Notes under the pieces: generated by a model
Seen by the model: only the letters and a program-made list of their open reading frames with translations
Database searches by the model: none
What the model was told of the DNA's origin: nothing
Made by a program: the position numbers and the translations under genes
Assembly: GCA_020072805.1 (NCBI GenBank)
Contig: JAIQGC010000039.1
Span: 40,964 to 73,550 of the forward strand
Direction: 5' to 3'
Source: Terriglobia bacterium
GTDB lineage: Bacteria > Acidobacteriota > Terriglobia > Acidiferrales > UBA7541
DNA: 32,587 bases
Part shown: in pieces, positions 8,783 to 16,376 of the stretch
Layout of the letters: every line of letters begins with the position of its first letter
Numbering within the stretch: position 1 is the first letter of the stretch

Positions 8783-9742
8783 ATGGCTTCTTCCTATCCA
8801 AGGCCAAAAACTCCGCGCGCGACTGCGCACCAGGCCGGGGAGAGCGTTCCCATCACTAGCCGCGACAATCGCTGGCTCAAAGAGTTTCGGCTGGCCCTCC
8901 GCGGCGGCGTTCCCACGCCTTCCGGCTGCTACGGCGTGGAGGGCGTGCGCCTGGTCGAGGAAGCCCTCGGCTCTGGCTGCCGCATCGAAGCCGTGCTCTT
9001 CAGCGAATCCGGCGAGCGCCATCGCCCGCGCCTGGCCCCCTTCGTCAATCGCGCGGAGATGGCCTTTCCCGTCCTGCGCACGACCGACCGCCTCTTCGAA
9101 GGCATTGCCGACACCGAGCATCCCCAGGGCGTCGCCGCGCTCGTCCAGCCCCGCGCCGCGGAATTGAACGACCTCCTGCATCCCTCTTCCCGCGCCGTCT
9201 CTCCCACCACCAACGCTCTCACCGGCGTCACGCCGCTCCTCGTCATCCTCGTCGGCGTCCAGGACCCCGGCAACGTCGGCACCATCGTGCGCACCGCCGC
9301 AGCCTTCGGCGCCACAGGCGTGGCCACCTGCGCCTCCGGCCAAAGCGGCACCGCCAATCCCTTCGGCCCCAAAGCCCTGCGCGCCTCCGCCGGCGCGGCC
9401 CTGCACCTGCCCATCCTCGCGGGCATGTCCCTCCCCATTCTGCTGACGCAGTTGCGCATCGGCGGTGTGCGCACTCTGGCCTCCAGCGTCCGCGAAATAG
9501 GAGAAGCCCAGGAAAAAAACTCCGCCGCGCAGCCCCTGCTCCCCTGGGAAGTGGACTGGCGCGAACCCGTGGCCCTGCTCGTCGGCAACGAAGGCGCCGG
9601 GCTGCCCGAAGAGGCCGAGCGCAGCGCCGACGCCCGCGTACGGATCCCTATGGCCACCACCAGCGAATCGCTCAACGCCGCCGCAGCAGCAGCCGTGCTC
9701 TTCTACGAAGCCGCGCGCCAGAGGAACCTGCTGACCCCGTGA
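8783..9742 (+). CDS. TrmH/SpoU-family 2'-O-ribose RNA methyltransferase
   Basis: A 319-residue SPOUT methyltransferase that transfers a methyl group from S-adenosylmethionine to a ribose 2'-OH in rRNA or tRNA. The N-terminal part (about 25-125) matches the substrate-binding region (SRDNRWLKEFRLA). The knot domain has motif 1 DPGNVGTIVRTA (161-172), motif 2 LLVGNEGAGLPEE (265-277) and motif 3 IPMATTSESLNAAAAA (288-303). The layout is RlmB-like, but the target base cannot be assigned. ATG 8783 was chosen because earlier in-frame starts add unconserved sequence; no strong ribosome-binding site is seen. The stop overlaps the GTG start of rarA by four bases. Confidence 0.88.
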   Translation: MASSYPRPKTPRATAHQAGESVPITSRDNRWLKEFRLALRGGVPTPSGCYGVEGVRLVEEALGSGCRIEAVLFSESGERHRPRLAPFVNRAEMAFPVLRTTDRLFEGIADTEHPQGVAALVQPRAAELNDLLHPSSRAVSPTTNALTGVTPLLVILVGVQDPGNVGTIVRTAAAFGATGVATCASGQSGTANPFGPKALRASAGAALHLPILAGMSLPILLTQLRIGGVRTLASSVREIGEAQEKNSAAQPLLPWEVDWREPVALLVGNEGAGLPEEAERSADARVRIPMATTSESLNAAAAAAVLFYEAARQRNLLTP

Positions 9743-11088
9743 GCCTCTTTTCCCAATTTCCGGAAGGAGCGGCGGAAACTCCAGCTGCGATGCAGCCCCT
9801 CGCCGAGCGCATGCGCCCGCGCACGCTCGATGAAATGACCGGCCAGGAAAATTTACTCGGCCCCGGAAAACCCCTGCGCGTGCAGATCGAACGCGACGAA
9901 CTCGGCTCCATGATCCTCTGGGGGCCGCCCGGCTGCGGCAAGACCACCCTCGCCCTCCTCGTGGCTCGCCTTACCAAAGCCGAATTCGTTTCCTTCAGCG
10001 CCGTCCTCGCCGGCATCAAGGAAATCAAGGAAGTGATGGCCGAAGCCGAGCGGGCCTCCCGCGGCGGCCGCCGCACCACCGTCTTCGTGGATGAGGTGCA
10101 CCGCTTCAACAAGGCCCAGCAGGACGCTTTTCTTCCCTACGTCGAAGCCGGGCACATTCTCTTCATCGGCGCCACCACCGAAAATCCCTCCTTCGAAGTC
10201 ATCGCCCCGCTGCTCTCCCGCACCAAGGTCTATGTCCTCGCGCCGCTCTCCACTCCGCAGATCGCCGAACTTCTGCGCCGCGCGCTCGCCGACAACGAAC
10301 GCGGCCTGGGCAACGAAAACGTCGACGCCGGCGAAGAAGTCCTCTTCCGCATCGCTTCCTTCGCCAATGGCGATGCGCGCTCCGCCTACAACACGCTCGA
10401 ACTCGCCGTCCGCAGCACCGCCCCCGGCGCCGACGGCCGCCGCTCGCTCACCTCCGAACGACTGGGAGAGATTCTCCAGCGCAAGATGTTGCGCTACGAC
10501 AAGGCCGGCGAGGAGCACTACAACCTCATCTCCGCCCTGCACAAATCCGTGCGCAACTCCGACCCCGACGCCGCTCTCTACTGGCTCGCGCGCATGCTCG
10601 AATCCGGCGAGGACCCGCTCTTCCTCGCCCGCCGCATGGTGCGCATGGCCAGTGAGGACATCGGCCTGGCCGAACCCGGCGCCCTCGCGGTGACTTTGGC
10701 CGCCAAGGAAGCCTTCGATTTCATCGGAGCGCCCGAGGGCTATCTGGCTCTCGCCCAGGCCGCCGTCTATCTTTCCCTCGCTCCCAAATCCAACGCTCTC
10801 TATACCGCCTACGGCGCGGTGCTGGAAGACGTCGGCAAGACCGAAGCCGATCCCGTCCCTCTGCACCTGCGCAACGCTCCCACCGGCCTGATGAGCAACC
10901 TCGGCTACGGCAAGGGCTACGAGTACGCCCACAATTACGCGGAAAAAGTCACCGCCATGACCTGCCTCCCGGACAATCTCCAGGGCCGCAGCTATTACCT
11001 TCCCACCGACCAGGGTTTCGAACAGCGCCTGCGCCAGCGCTTCGAGGAAATTCGGAAAATTAAAGCTCAGAGGGCAGCGGCAAAGTGA
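9739..11088 (+). CDS. rarA: Replication-associated recombination protein A (AAA+ ATPase RarA/MgsA)
   Basis: RarA is a clamp-loader-like AAA+ ATPase that works at stalled replication forks. The 449-residue protein is of family length. Visible motifs are MRPRTLDEMTGQENLLGPG, Walker A GPPGCGKTT (62-70), Walker B FVDEVHRF (Asp118, Glu119), sensor 1 GATTENPSFE and the C-terminal tetramerisation region with LAPKSNALYTAYGA and LRNAPTGLMSNLGYGKGYEY. The start is GTG, overlapping the upstream methyltransferase stop as GTGA. The rarA stop in turn overlaps the next gene's GTG. The pairing with an RNA methyltransferase seems to be positional rather than functional. Confidence 0.96.
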   Translation: MSLFSQFPEGAAETPAAMQPLAERMRPRTLDEMTGQENLLGPGKPLRVQIERDELGSMILWGPPGCGKTTLALLVARLTKAEFVSFSAVLAGIKEIKEVMAEAERASRGGRRTTVFVDEVHRFNKAQQDAFLPYVEAGHILFIGATTENPSFEVIAPLLSRTKVYVLAPLSTPQIAELLRRALADNERGLGNENVDAGEEVLFRIASFANGDARSAYNTLELAVRSTAPGADGRRSLTSERLGEILQRKMLRYDKAGEEHYNLISALHKSVRNSDPDAALYWLARMLESGEDPLFLARRMVRMASEDIGLAEPGALAVTLAAKEAFDFIGAPEGYLALAQAAVYLSLAPKSNALYTAYGAVLEDVGKTEADPVPLHLRNAPTGLMSNLGYGKGYEYAHNYAEKVTAMTCLPDNLQGRSYYLPTDQGFEQRLRQRFEEIRKIKAQRAAAK

Positions 11089-12320
11089 CCAGGCGCATCT
11101 CACTCGACAGGATGCATTCCAACACTTTTTTCAGCCGCACGGTGCCGGGCCTGACTTGGGCATCTGCCGCCGCGTTGTTCCTGGCGGGCTTCTGCGCCAC
11201 GGCCCTCGCCGCGCCTCAGGCTCGCGCCCAGGACGCCCCTGTGCGCACCATCAATGAGGAAATCACCGCTTTCGCCTTCGGGCCCGGCGGCCACATCGCC
11301 TTCGCCGTGCGCCACGTCTATAAATCCAAGCACTATGTCATGGAGCGCGACGACATCTGGGCCGAAGGACCCGACGGCAGGCGCCGCCGTCTCCTCAATA
11401 GCGAAAAATTCATCCTCGGCGAAGGCGCCTTCAGCTACGGCGTGGACTCCTTCCGCTGGTCCCGCGACGGCCGCCGCATTCTCGCAGAACTCTTCACCAC
11501 ACGCGCCCTCGATGGCGATGACCGCCCCCACGACCAGATGCTCCTGCTCATGCTCGATAGCGACGGAAAGGAACTGAAAACCCCCAGCCCCGAATTTCAG
11601 GTGACCGACGCCACCGGAGGCGGCTGGATGGACGGCGGTCAAACCGTGCTCTACCTCAGCGAAACCGTCAAACCCCGCCTGCTGTTTTCCATCCTTAGCG
11701 CCCATCCCGGCACCGGCCCCGATGCGCCCGCCAAAGCACGGCATTCCGCCCTCTTCAACGGCCGCACCTTCGTGGACGCCTGCTTTGACCCCGCCCACAA
11801 TCTGGTCTTCGCCGTCGAGCGCGACCGCAACCTCAGTGGCCCTCCCCGATTGCAGCGTTTCGACTTGAATCAGGAAACCGATACGGAGCTGGCCACACTC
11901 GGCAATTTCTCCGGAGGCCTCTCCCTTTCACCCAGCGGCACAAAAGCCGCCTATTACATCGACCGCGAAGTCCTCGAAATCCGCGACCTCGCCGCGCCCA
12001 ACCGCGCCGCCCGCGTTCGCATCGGCCTCGGCGAATATCAATGGGCCCCCGACGAAAAACATATTCTGCTGCGCCGCTCCGCCGAAAAAAAATCCGCCGA
12101 GCTCGACTGGATTGACCTGCCCCCGCTGGCCCCCATCCTTCCGCGGAAGGACAAGGATGCCGAAGAAGACGACACCATTCCCGTGACGGAAGTGGAATTC
12201 CACTCCATCCTGCACGGCCTGCTGTTTCGCGATTTCCAGATTTCGCCCGACGGAAGATTCCTCGCCGTCGTGCCCCCCGGCAAACACAACCTCGTCATCT
12301 ATCCGCTGCCGCCCCGCTAA
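11085..12320 (+). CDS. Secreted protein of unknown function, beta-propeller-like
   Basis: A 411-residue protein that I cannot assign to a named family. An N-terminal hydrophobic stretch (about residues 25-42, ending ATALAAPQARAQ) looks like a signal peptide with cleavage near AQA or ARA, so it probably acts outside the cytoplasm. The rest holds repeated short motifs of the S-x-DGR type (WSRDGRR, LSPSGTK, WAPDEKH, ISPDGRF) typical of TolB- or WD40-like propeller blades. No catalytic domain follows. The start is probably GTG 11085, overlapping the rarA stop, with AGAGGG 10 bases ahead. ATG 11112 is the alternative. It converges on the CoA-binding gene with only 9 bases between. Confidence 0.7.
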   Translation: MTRRISLDRMHSNTFFSRTVPGLTWASAAALFLAGFCATALAAPQARAQDAPVRTINEEITAFAFGPGGHIAFAVRHVYKSKHYVMERDDIWAEGPDGRRRRLLNSEKFILGEGAFSYGVDSFRWSRDGRRILAELFTTRALDGDDRPHDQMLLLMLDSDGKELKTPSPEFQVTDATGGGWMDGGQTVLYLSETVKPRLLFSILSAHPGTGPDAPAKARHSALFNGRTFVDACFDPAHNLVFAVERDRNLSGPPRLQRFDLNQETDTELATLGNFSGGLSLSPSGTKAAYYIDREVLEIRDLAAPNRAARVRIGLGEYQWAPDEKHILLRRSAEKKSAELDWIDLPPLAPILPRKDKDAEEDDTIPVTEVEFHSILHGLLFRDFQISPDGRFLAVVPPGKHNLVIYPLPPR

Positions 12321-12329
12321 AAGAAGGGT

Positions 12330-12773
12330 TTACCGCGCCAACTCCCGCAGCCGCCTCCGGTGCTCCACCAGAATGCACGAATCCATCACCACGATCATTC
12401 CCGCAGCCAGCGCCTTCTCCGCCGCCGCCTGATTCTCGATTCCCTGCTGCATCCAGATCACTTTAGCGCCCTTGCGAATCGCGCTTTCCACCACCGGCGG
12501 CACATCCTCGGACTTTCGAAAAATATCCACGATGTCCACCGCTTCCGGAATATCCTCCACGCGCGCATAGCACGGCCGCCCCAGAACTTCCGTCTCGCCC
12601 GGGTTCACTCCGGCAACGTCATAGCCCGCCGCCAGCAGATACTGCGCAATCTCATTGCTGGCGCGCAGGGGATTCCGCGAAATGCCCACCACGGCAATAC
12701 TCTTGCTCTCTTTCAGAATGTCCAGCAGCGGGTCGGGCGAAGACTTCAGTACTTCGGGAAGCAGGATCGTCAT
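12330..12773 (-). CDS. CoA-binding domain protein (YccU-like)
   Basis: A 147-residue single-domain Rossmann protein of the CoA_binding_2 family. The nucleotide-binding turn SIAVVGISRNPLRASNEIAQ lies near residue 24. It is followed by GYDVAGVNPG, VDIVDIFRK and AKVIWMQQGIEN, the order found in succinyl-CoA-synthetase-like CoA-binding folds. Family members bind CoA, but their reaction is not established. It is the last gene of a long minus-strand run and starts 24 bases after hisC stops, so it is probably cotranscribed. C-terminal DSCILVEHRR is also family-typical (MDxC). Confidence 0.88.
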   Translation of the reverse strand: MTILLPEVLKSSPDPLLDILKESKSIAVVGISRNPLRASNEIAQYLLAAGYDVAGVNPGETEVLGRPCYARVEDIPEAVDIVDIFRKSEDVPPVVESAIRKGAKVIWMQQGIENQAAAEKALAAGMIVVMDSCILVEHRRRLRELAR

Positions 12774-12797
12774 GGTCAGGAAAATGTTCTCCGTGGA

Positions 12798-13919
12798 CTA
12801 GGCCTGCCGCACTGCGGAATGAGCGGGCCAGACCTGCCCCATAGCCGCGAGGAACGTATCGTTTTCTTCCGGAGCGCCAACGGAAATTCGAATCGCGTCC
12901 GGAAAGCCCGTCCAGCCCAGCGGGCGCACAATCACTCCGTGCCGCAGAAGTTCCCCTGCAATCTGTTTGGCGTGTGGGCCCAGTTCCACGAACACGAAAT
13001 TCGTTTCCGAAGCCACCGGGTGCAATCCCATCCGGCCCAGCCCGGCAATCAACTGCCCGCGTCCCGCGCGGGTAATCTCCACCGAGCGGCGCACGTGTTC
13101 GGCGTCATCGAGCGCCGCCAGCGCGGCCGCCTGGGCCACCGCAGACGTGTTGAAGGGCGTGCGCAGCTTGTTCCATTCGTGAACCAGCCCCGCGCGCGCG
13201 ATTCCGTAACCGATGCGCAGACCGGCCAGCCCATGCACTTTCGAAAACGTCCGCAGAATCACCAGATTGTCCCGCTCGCGGAACAGTTCGAGCGAGCGCG
13301 GAAAGTCCATGCGCTCGGCGTACTCGATATAAGCTTCGTCCAGAACCACCAGCACGTCCCGCGGAACGCGCCTCAGAAATTCATCCAGCTCCGCCGCGCC
13401 AAACGCCGTCCCCGTGGGATTGTTGGGATTGGCCAGATAGATCACCCGCGTCTCTTCGCGGATGGCCGCGGCCATTGCAGGAAGATCAAAACCGTAATTG
13501 CGCTGCGGAACTTCCAACAGCGCGGCCCCGCTCGCGCGAATGGCGATGGGATACAGCGCGAACGTGCCGTGGGACGTCAGCCCGGCCAAGCCCGGCCGCA
13601 ACAGCGCGCGCGCCGCCAAGTCGATGATTTCGCTCGAGCCCAGCCCGATGAAAATCTCTCCGGAAGAAACGCCGTGCCGTGCCGCCAGCGCCTCCCGCAA
13701 AACCTTGCTTCCCCCGTCGGGATAACGGTTCGACCGGGCCAGCGCGTTCCGCGCCGCCTCCAGCGCCAGCGGCGAAGGGCCTAGCGGATTTTCATTGGAG
13801 GCCAGCTTGATGGCGTGAATCTTCAGTTCGCGTTCCACTTCCTCGACGGGCTTGCCCGGAACATACGCGGGTATCCCGCGAATGTATTCCGGTATGCGCT
13901 CCTCGAGAAATCGGCTCAT
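12798..13919 (-). CDS. hisC: Histidinol-phosphate aminotransferase
   Basis: A 373-residue PLP enzyme of fold type I that converts imidazole-acetol phosphate to histidinol phosphate in histidine synthesis. The family sequence is visible: IKLASNENPLGPSP (38-51), the PLP-contact region LANPNNPTG (162-170), VVLDEAYIEY, and the Schiff-base Lys227 in TFSKVHGLAGLRIGYG. ATG 13919 overlaps the stop of the RluB-like gene as ATGA, which suggests coupling. No other his gene is in the window. HisC relatives also act on tyrosine, phenylalanine or prephenate, so a role in aromatic amino acid synthesis is possible in this unlinked position. Confidence 0.9.
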   Translation of the reverse strand: MSRFLEERIPEYIRGIPAYVPGKPVEEVERELKIHAIKLASNENPLGPSPLALEAARNALARSNRYPDGGSKVLREALAARHGVSSGEIFIGLGSSEIIDLAARALLRPGLAGLTSHGTFALYPIAIRASGAALLEVPQRNYGFDLPAMAAAIREETRVIYLANPNNPTGTAFGAAELDEFLRRVPRDVLVVLDEAYIEYAERMDFPRSLELFRERDNLVILRTFSKVHGLAGLRIGYGIARAGLVHEWNKLRTPFNTSAVAQAAALAALDDAEHVRRSVEITRAGRGQLIAGLGRMGLHPVASETNFVFVELGPHAKQIAGELLRHGVIVRPLGWTGFPDAIRISVGAPEENDTFLAAMGQVWPAHSAVRQA

Positions 13920-14701
13920 GCGACGATCACGGTTTCCTTCTGTTTCTTCGGCGGCCTTTTCTTCTTCGGCGGTTTGGCCACGGCCCCCGCCTGCAATGCG
14001 CGCTGCAGCCGCGCCACTTCCGTGGGCGTCAGCGAGCGATAACGTCCCAGCGGCACCCCTCCCAGGGTAAGCGGCCCGATGGCCACGCGCTTCAGCTTCT
14101 CCGCCGGATGTTGCTGAATCAGTAACGCGCGCCGCAAACGGTCCCGCCGCGAATCCCGCAGCGTCACTTCGTACCAGAAATTCGCGGTGTGCCCGCGCGT
14201 CGCTCCCGGCTGGCGGATGGGCTTCAGCAGCGCGCTGGTCTCCGCCGCGATCTGCTTCACCTGCATCTCGCTGAGCCGCCCCTTCACCTTGATGTAGTAC
14301 GTCTGCGGCAGGTGGCTCCACAGCCGCAGCATTTCCGCCGCCAGATCCCCGTCGTTGGTCAGAAACACCAGGCCCGAAGCGTCGAACTCCAGCCGCCCCA
14401 CCGGATACACGCGCTCCGGCAATCCCCGCAGATAATGCCGCAGCGTCGGCCGGCCCTCGGGATCGGCCATCGTGGAGACAATCTGCGGCGGCTTGTGCAG
14501 CAGCAGATACACCTTGCGCTCTTCCGCGACGACCAGCCGCCCCGCGGCTTCGATGCGATCCTTCGCCGGATCGGCCTTGGTGCCCAGTTCGGTCACCACC
14601 TTGCCGTTCACGCGCACCTGTCCGCTGAGGATCAGCTCTTCGGCGTGCCTCCGCGAGGAAATTCCCGCGCGGGCAATCAGTTTTTGTAAGCGTTCTTCCA
14701 T
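13916..14701 (-). CDS. RluB/RsuA-family pseudouridine synthase homologue with altered active site
   Basis: A 261-residue protein with an N-terminal S4 RNA-binding domain (MEERLQKLIARAGISSRRHA, 1-20) and an RsuA/RluB-type catalytic domain. The family isomerises uridine in 23S or 16S rRNA. The fold order is preserved, but the hallmarks are not. The catalytic Asp of GRLD is Glu105 (GRLEFDASGL). KPxG reads KPPQ. The usual GRNxQVRRM reads SRRDRLRRAL (184-193). A basic tail (PPKKKRPPKKQK) ends the protein. ATG 14701 was preferred over upstream in-frame codons because it starts the S4 domain. It follows scpB by 95 bases, the usual scpA-scpB-rluB order. Possibly it binds RNA without normal catalysis. 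Confidence 0.85.
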   Translation of the reverse strand: MEERLQKLIARAGISSRRHAEELILSGQVRVNGKVVTELGTKADPAKDRIEAAGRLVVAEERKVYLLLHKPPQIVSTMADPEGRPTLRHYLRGLPERVYPVGRLEFDASGLVFLTNDGDLAAEMLRLWSHLPQTYYIKVKGRLSEMQVKQIAAETSALLKPIRQPGATRGHTANFWYEVTLRDSRRDRLRRALLIQQHPAEKLKRVAIGPLTLGGVPLGRYRSLTPTEVARLQRALQAGAVAKPPKKKRPPKKQKETVIVA

Positions 14702-14749
14702 GGTGTGGCGGACAATCTTCCCGACTGTCCGCATCTTCTCCGGTTCTCT

Positions 14750-14798
14750 GCCGCGGAATCCGCGCGAAACTTTCCGCGGCGCAATATTTTTTTATTTT
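14750..14798 (+). terminator. Intrinsic-terminator-like hairpin pointing against the operon
   Basis: Perfect 9-base arms GCCGCGGAA (14750-14758) and its complement (14772-14780) with a 13-base loop. A T-rich run follows within about 6 bases on the + strand. All genes here are on the minus strand, so as a terminator it would stop antisense transcripts. On the minus strand it would form a hairpin about 50 bases ahead of the RluB-like start codon. Confidence 0.4.
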
Positions 14799-15480
14799 AC
14801 TGCCCCGCGGCGGCCGCGTTCGGCTCTTCGCCGCCTTCCGTTTTCTCCGCTCCGCTCTCCGAGCTCTGCGCGGCTGCTTCCGAGGCAGCTTCGGCCGGCT
14901 TCTCCGCCGCCGCGGCCTCCGCCACAATCCCCTCGTCCCCGCCCATGGCCTCGCGCGCCAGCGCCTCGAACTCCTTCAGACTGGGCAGCTCTTCCAGGTC
15001 GCTCAGCCCGAAGCGCATCAGGAACTCCTTCGACGTCTTGTACAAAATCGGCCGCCCCATCACTTCCTTGCGCCCCGCCGTGGTGATCAGCTTCTTTTCC
15101 AGCAGCGTATTCAGCACACCCGAAGTATTCACCCCGCGAATTTCCTGAATCTCCGGCGCCGTGGCCGGCTGCTTGTAGGCGATCACCGCCAGCGTTTCCA
15201 GCGCCGGCATGCTCAGCCGCAGCGGCGGCCGCAAACTCTTGATGAACCGCCGCACCACGTCGTGATGCTGCGCCTTGGTGTAGAGCTTGTAGCCCCCGGC
15301 CACCGCGCGAATCTCGATGCCCCGCTCTTCGTTTGCCGAGCTGGCCATCAACTCATCAAGCGACGCCTGCACCGCGGCCTTCTCCTCGCCCAGCGCCGCG
15401 CTCAACTGTTCGAGCGTGGCCGGATCGTCCGCCGCGTAAATCATCGCTTCCAAAGCCGCCTTGCGTTCTTCGTTGGTCAT
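14797..15480 (-). CDS. scpB: Segregation and condensation protein B
   Basis: ScpB is the winged-helix kleisin-binding subunit of the SMC-ScpA-ScpB condensin, needed for chromosome segregation. The 227-residue protein has two winged-helix domains with the typical MIYAADDPATLEQL, LSMPALETLAVIAYKQPATAPEIQEIRGV and GRPILYKTSKEFLMRFGL. The last 45 or so residues form an Ala/Glu-rich low-complexity tail, probably disordered. The gene lies 30 bases downstream of scpA in the same direction, the standard operon order. smc itself is not present in the window. Confidence 0.95.
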   Translation of the reverse strand: MTNEERKAALEAMIYAADDPATLEQLSAALGEEKAAVQASLDELMASSANEERGIEIRAVAGGYKLYTKAQHHDVVRRFIKSLRPPLRLSMPALETLAVIAYKQPATAPEIQEIRGVNTSGVLNTLLEKKLITTAGRKEVMGRPILYKTSKEFLMRFGLSDLEELPSLKEFEALAREAMGGDEGIVAEAAAAEKPAEAASEAAAQSSESGAEKTEGGEEPNAAAAGQ

Positions 15481-15510
15481 GTGTTTTCCGCTGCCGGCTC
15501 CCGTCCGGTC

Positions 15511-16293
15511 CTAGCGATACTCCCCGTCAATCTGCTGGATTTCGCCTTTTTCATCGAAAGCCGCCTCGAACATCTTGTGCCGGCGCACCACGATCGTGCC
15601 GAACTGCTTGTCCTGCGCCAGAACCACCGCCTGCAGCTTGACCATCTCCAGCACCGCCAGAAACGCCACGATCATGGCGTGCCGCGAAGGGCAAGCCTCG
15701 AAAAATTCAATCAGGTTCACTTCCGGCACGTCATTGGCCAAAATCCGCGCGCGCAATTGCGCCACCATCTGCGCCACGGTGAACTGGTCGTGCTTCAGCT
15801 CGATCCGCGAAACTTCCCGCCGCCGCTCCAGCACCTGCTGAAACACCTTGACCAAATCCACCAGCGACACCACCAGATCGCCTTCCGTCTCTTCGTCGTT
15901 GTAGAGCGACTTGTCCGGCTTCGACCACACGTGCTCTTCGATCTGCTGCTTCTGATAGAGCAATTGCGCCGCGTTCTTGAATTTCTCGTGCTCCACCAGC
16001 CGCTGCACCAATTCCGCGCGCGGATCTCCGGCCATCTCCTCCGGCGAAGCCAGCGGGTCCGGCGGCAGCAGCATCTTCGATTTGATATAGATCAGCGTCG
16101 CCGCCATGTACACAAAGTCCGCCGAAACGTCCACATTGAGCGCTTCCAGCTTGTGGATGTATTCCAGATACTGCGCGGTGATCTTGGCGATGGGAATGTC
16201 GTGGATATTGATCTCCTGCTTCTTGATCAAATCCAGCAGCAGATCCAGCGGACCTTCATACATCGCAATCTGAATGTTATACGGCGATGCCAT
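15511..16293 (-). CDS. scpA: Segregation and condensation protein A (kleisin)
   Basis: ScpA bridges the SMC heads and binds ScpB in the bacterial condensin. The 260-residue protein has the N-terminal kleisin motif MYEGPLDLLLDLIKKQEINI, then DIPIAKITAQYLEYI and ADFVYMAATLIYIKSKMLLP. The C-terminal winged helix includes FLAVLEMVKLQAVVLAQ. ATG 16293 has GGAAAG upstream at about 12 bases. A 25-base palindromic repeat lies 15-39 bases upstream of the start, in the gap after trpS. Confidence 0.95.
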   Translation of the reverse strand: MASPYNIQIAMYEGPLDLLLDLIKKQEINIHDIPIAKITAQYLEYIHKLEALNVDVSADFVYMAATLIYIKSKMLLPPDPLASPEEMAGDPRAELVQRLVEHEKFKNAAQLLYQKQQIEEHVWSKPDKSLYNDEETEGDLVVSLVDLVKVFQQVLERRREVSRIELKHDQFTVAQMVAQLRARILANDVPEVNLIEFFEACPSRHAMIVAFLAVLEMVKLQAVVLAQDKQFGTIVVRRHKMFEAAFDEKGEIQQIDGEYR

Positions 16294-16307
16294 TCTCTAT
16301 TCTTTCC

Positions 16308-16332
16308 GTGGCACAGCCATTCCTGGCTGTGC
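16308..16332. repeat. Palindromic repeat, copy 1 (25 bases)
   Basis: A 9-base stem (GCACAGCCA and complement) with a TTCC loop, preceded by GTG. The same 25 bases recur exactly at 18925-18949. It lies in the 83-base gap between trpS and scpA, 15 bases ahead of the scpA start codon. Confidence 0.85.
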
Positions 16333-16344
16333 TCTTCCTCTTCC

Positions 16345-16368
16345 CTCTGCGTACTCTGCGCCTCTGCG
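16345..16368. repeat. Short tandem heptamer CTCTGCG, three copies
   Basis: CTCTGCG occurs at 16345, 16354 and 16362, a period of 8-9 bases, just downstream of the trpS stop. Runs of this kind are scattered between genes in many bacterial genomes (from memory). No function is known to me. Confidence 0.5.
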
Positions 16369-16376
16369 TTTAATCC

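Noticed and set aside
13920-14927. Upstream in-frame extension of hisC, Arg-rich
   Set aside because: It overlaps the RluB-like gene and scpB in another frame and has no conserved sequence. The HisC domain begins at ATG 13919.
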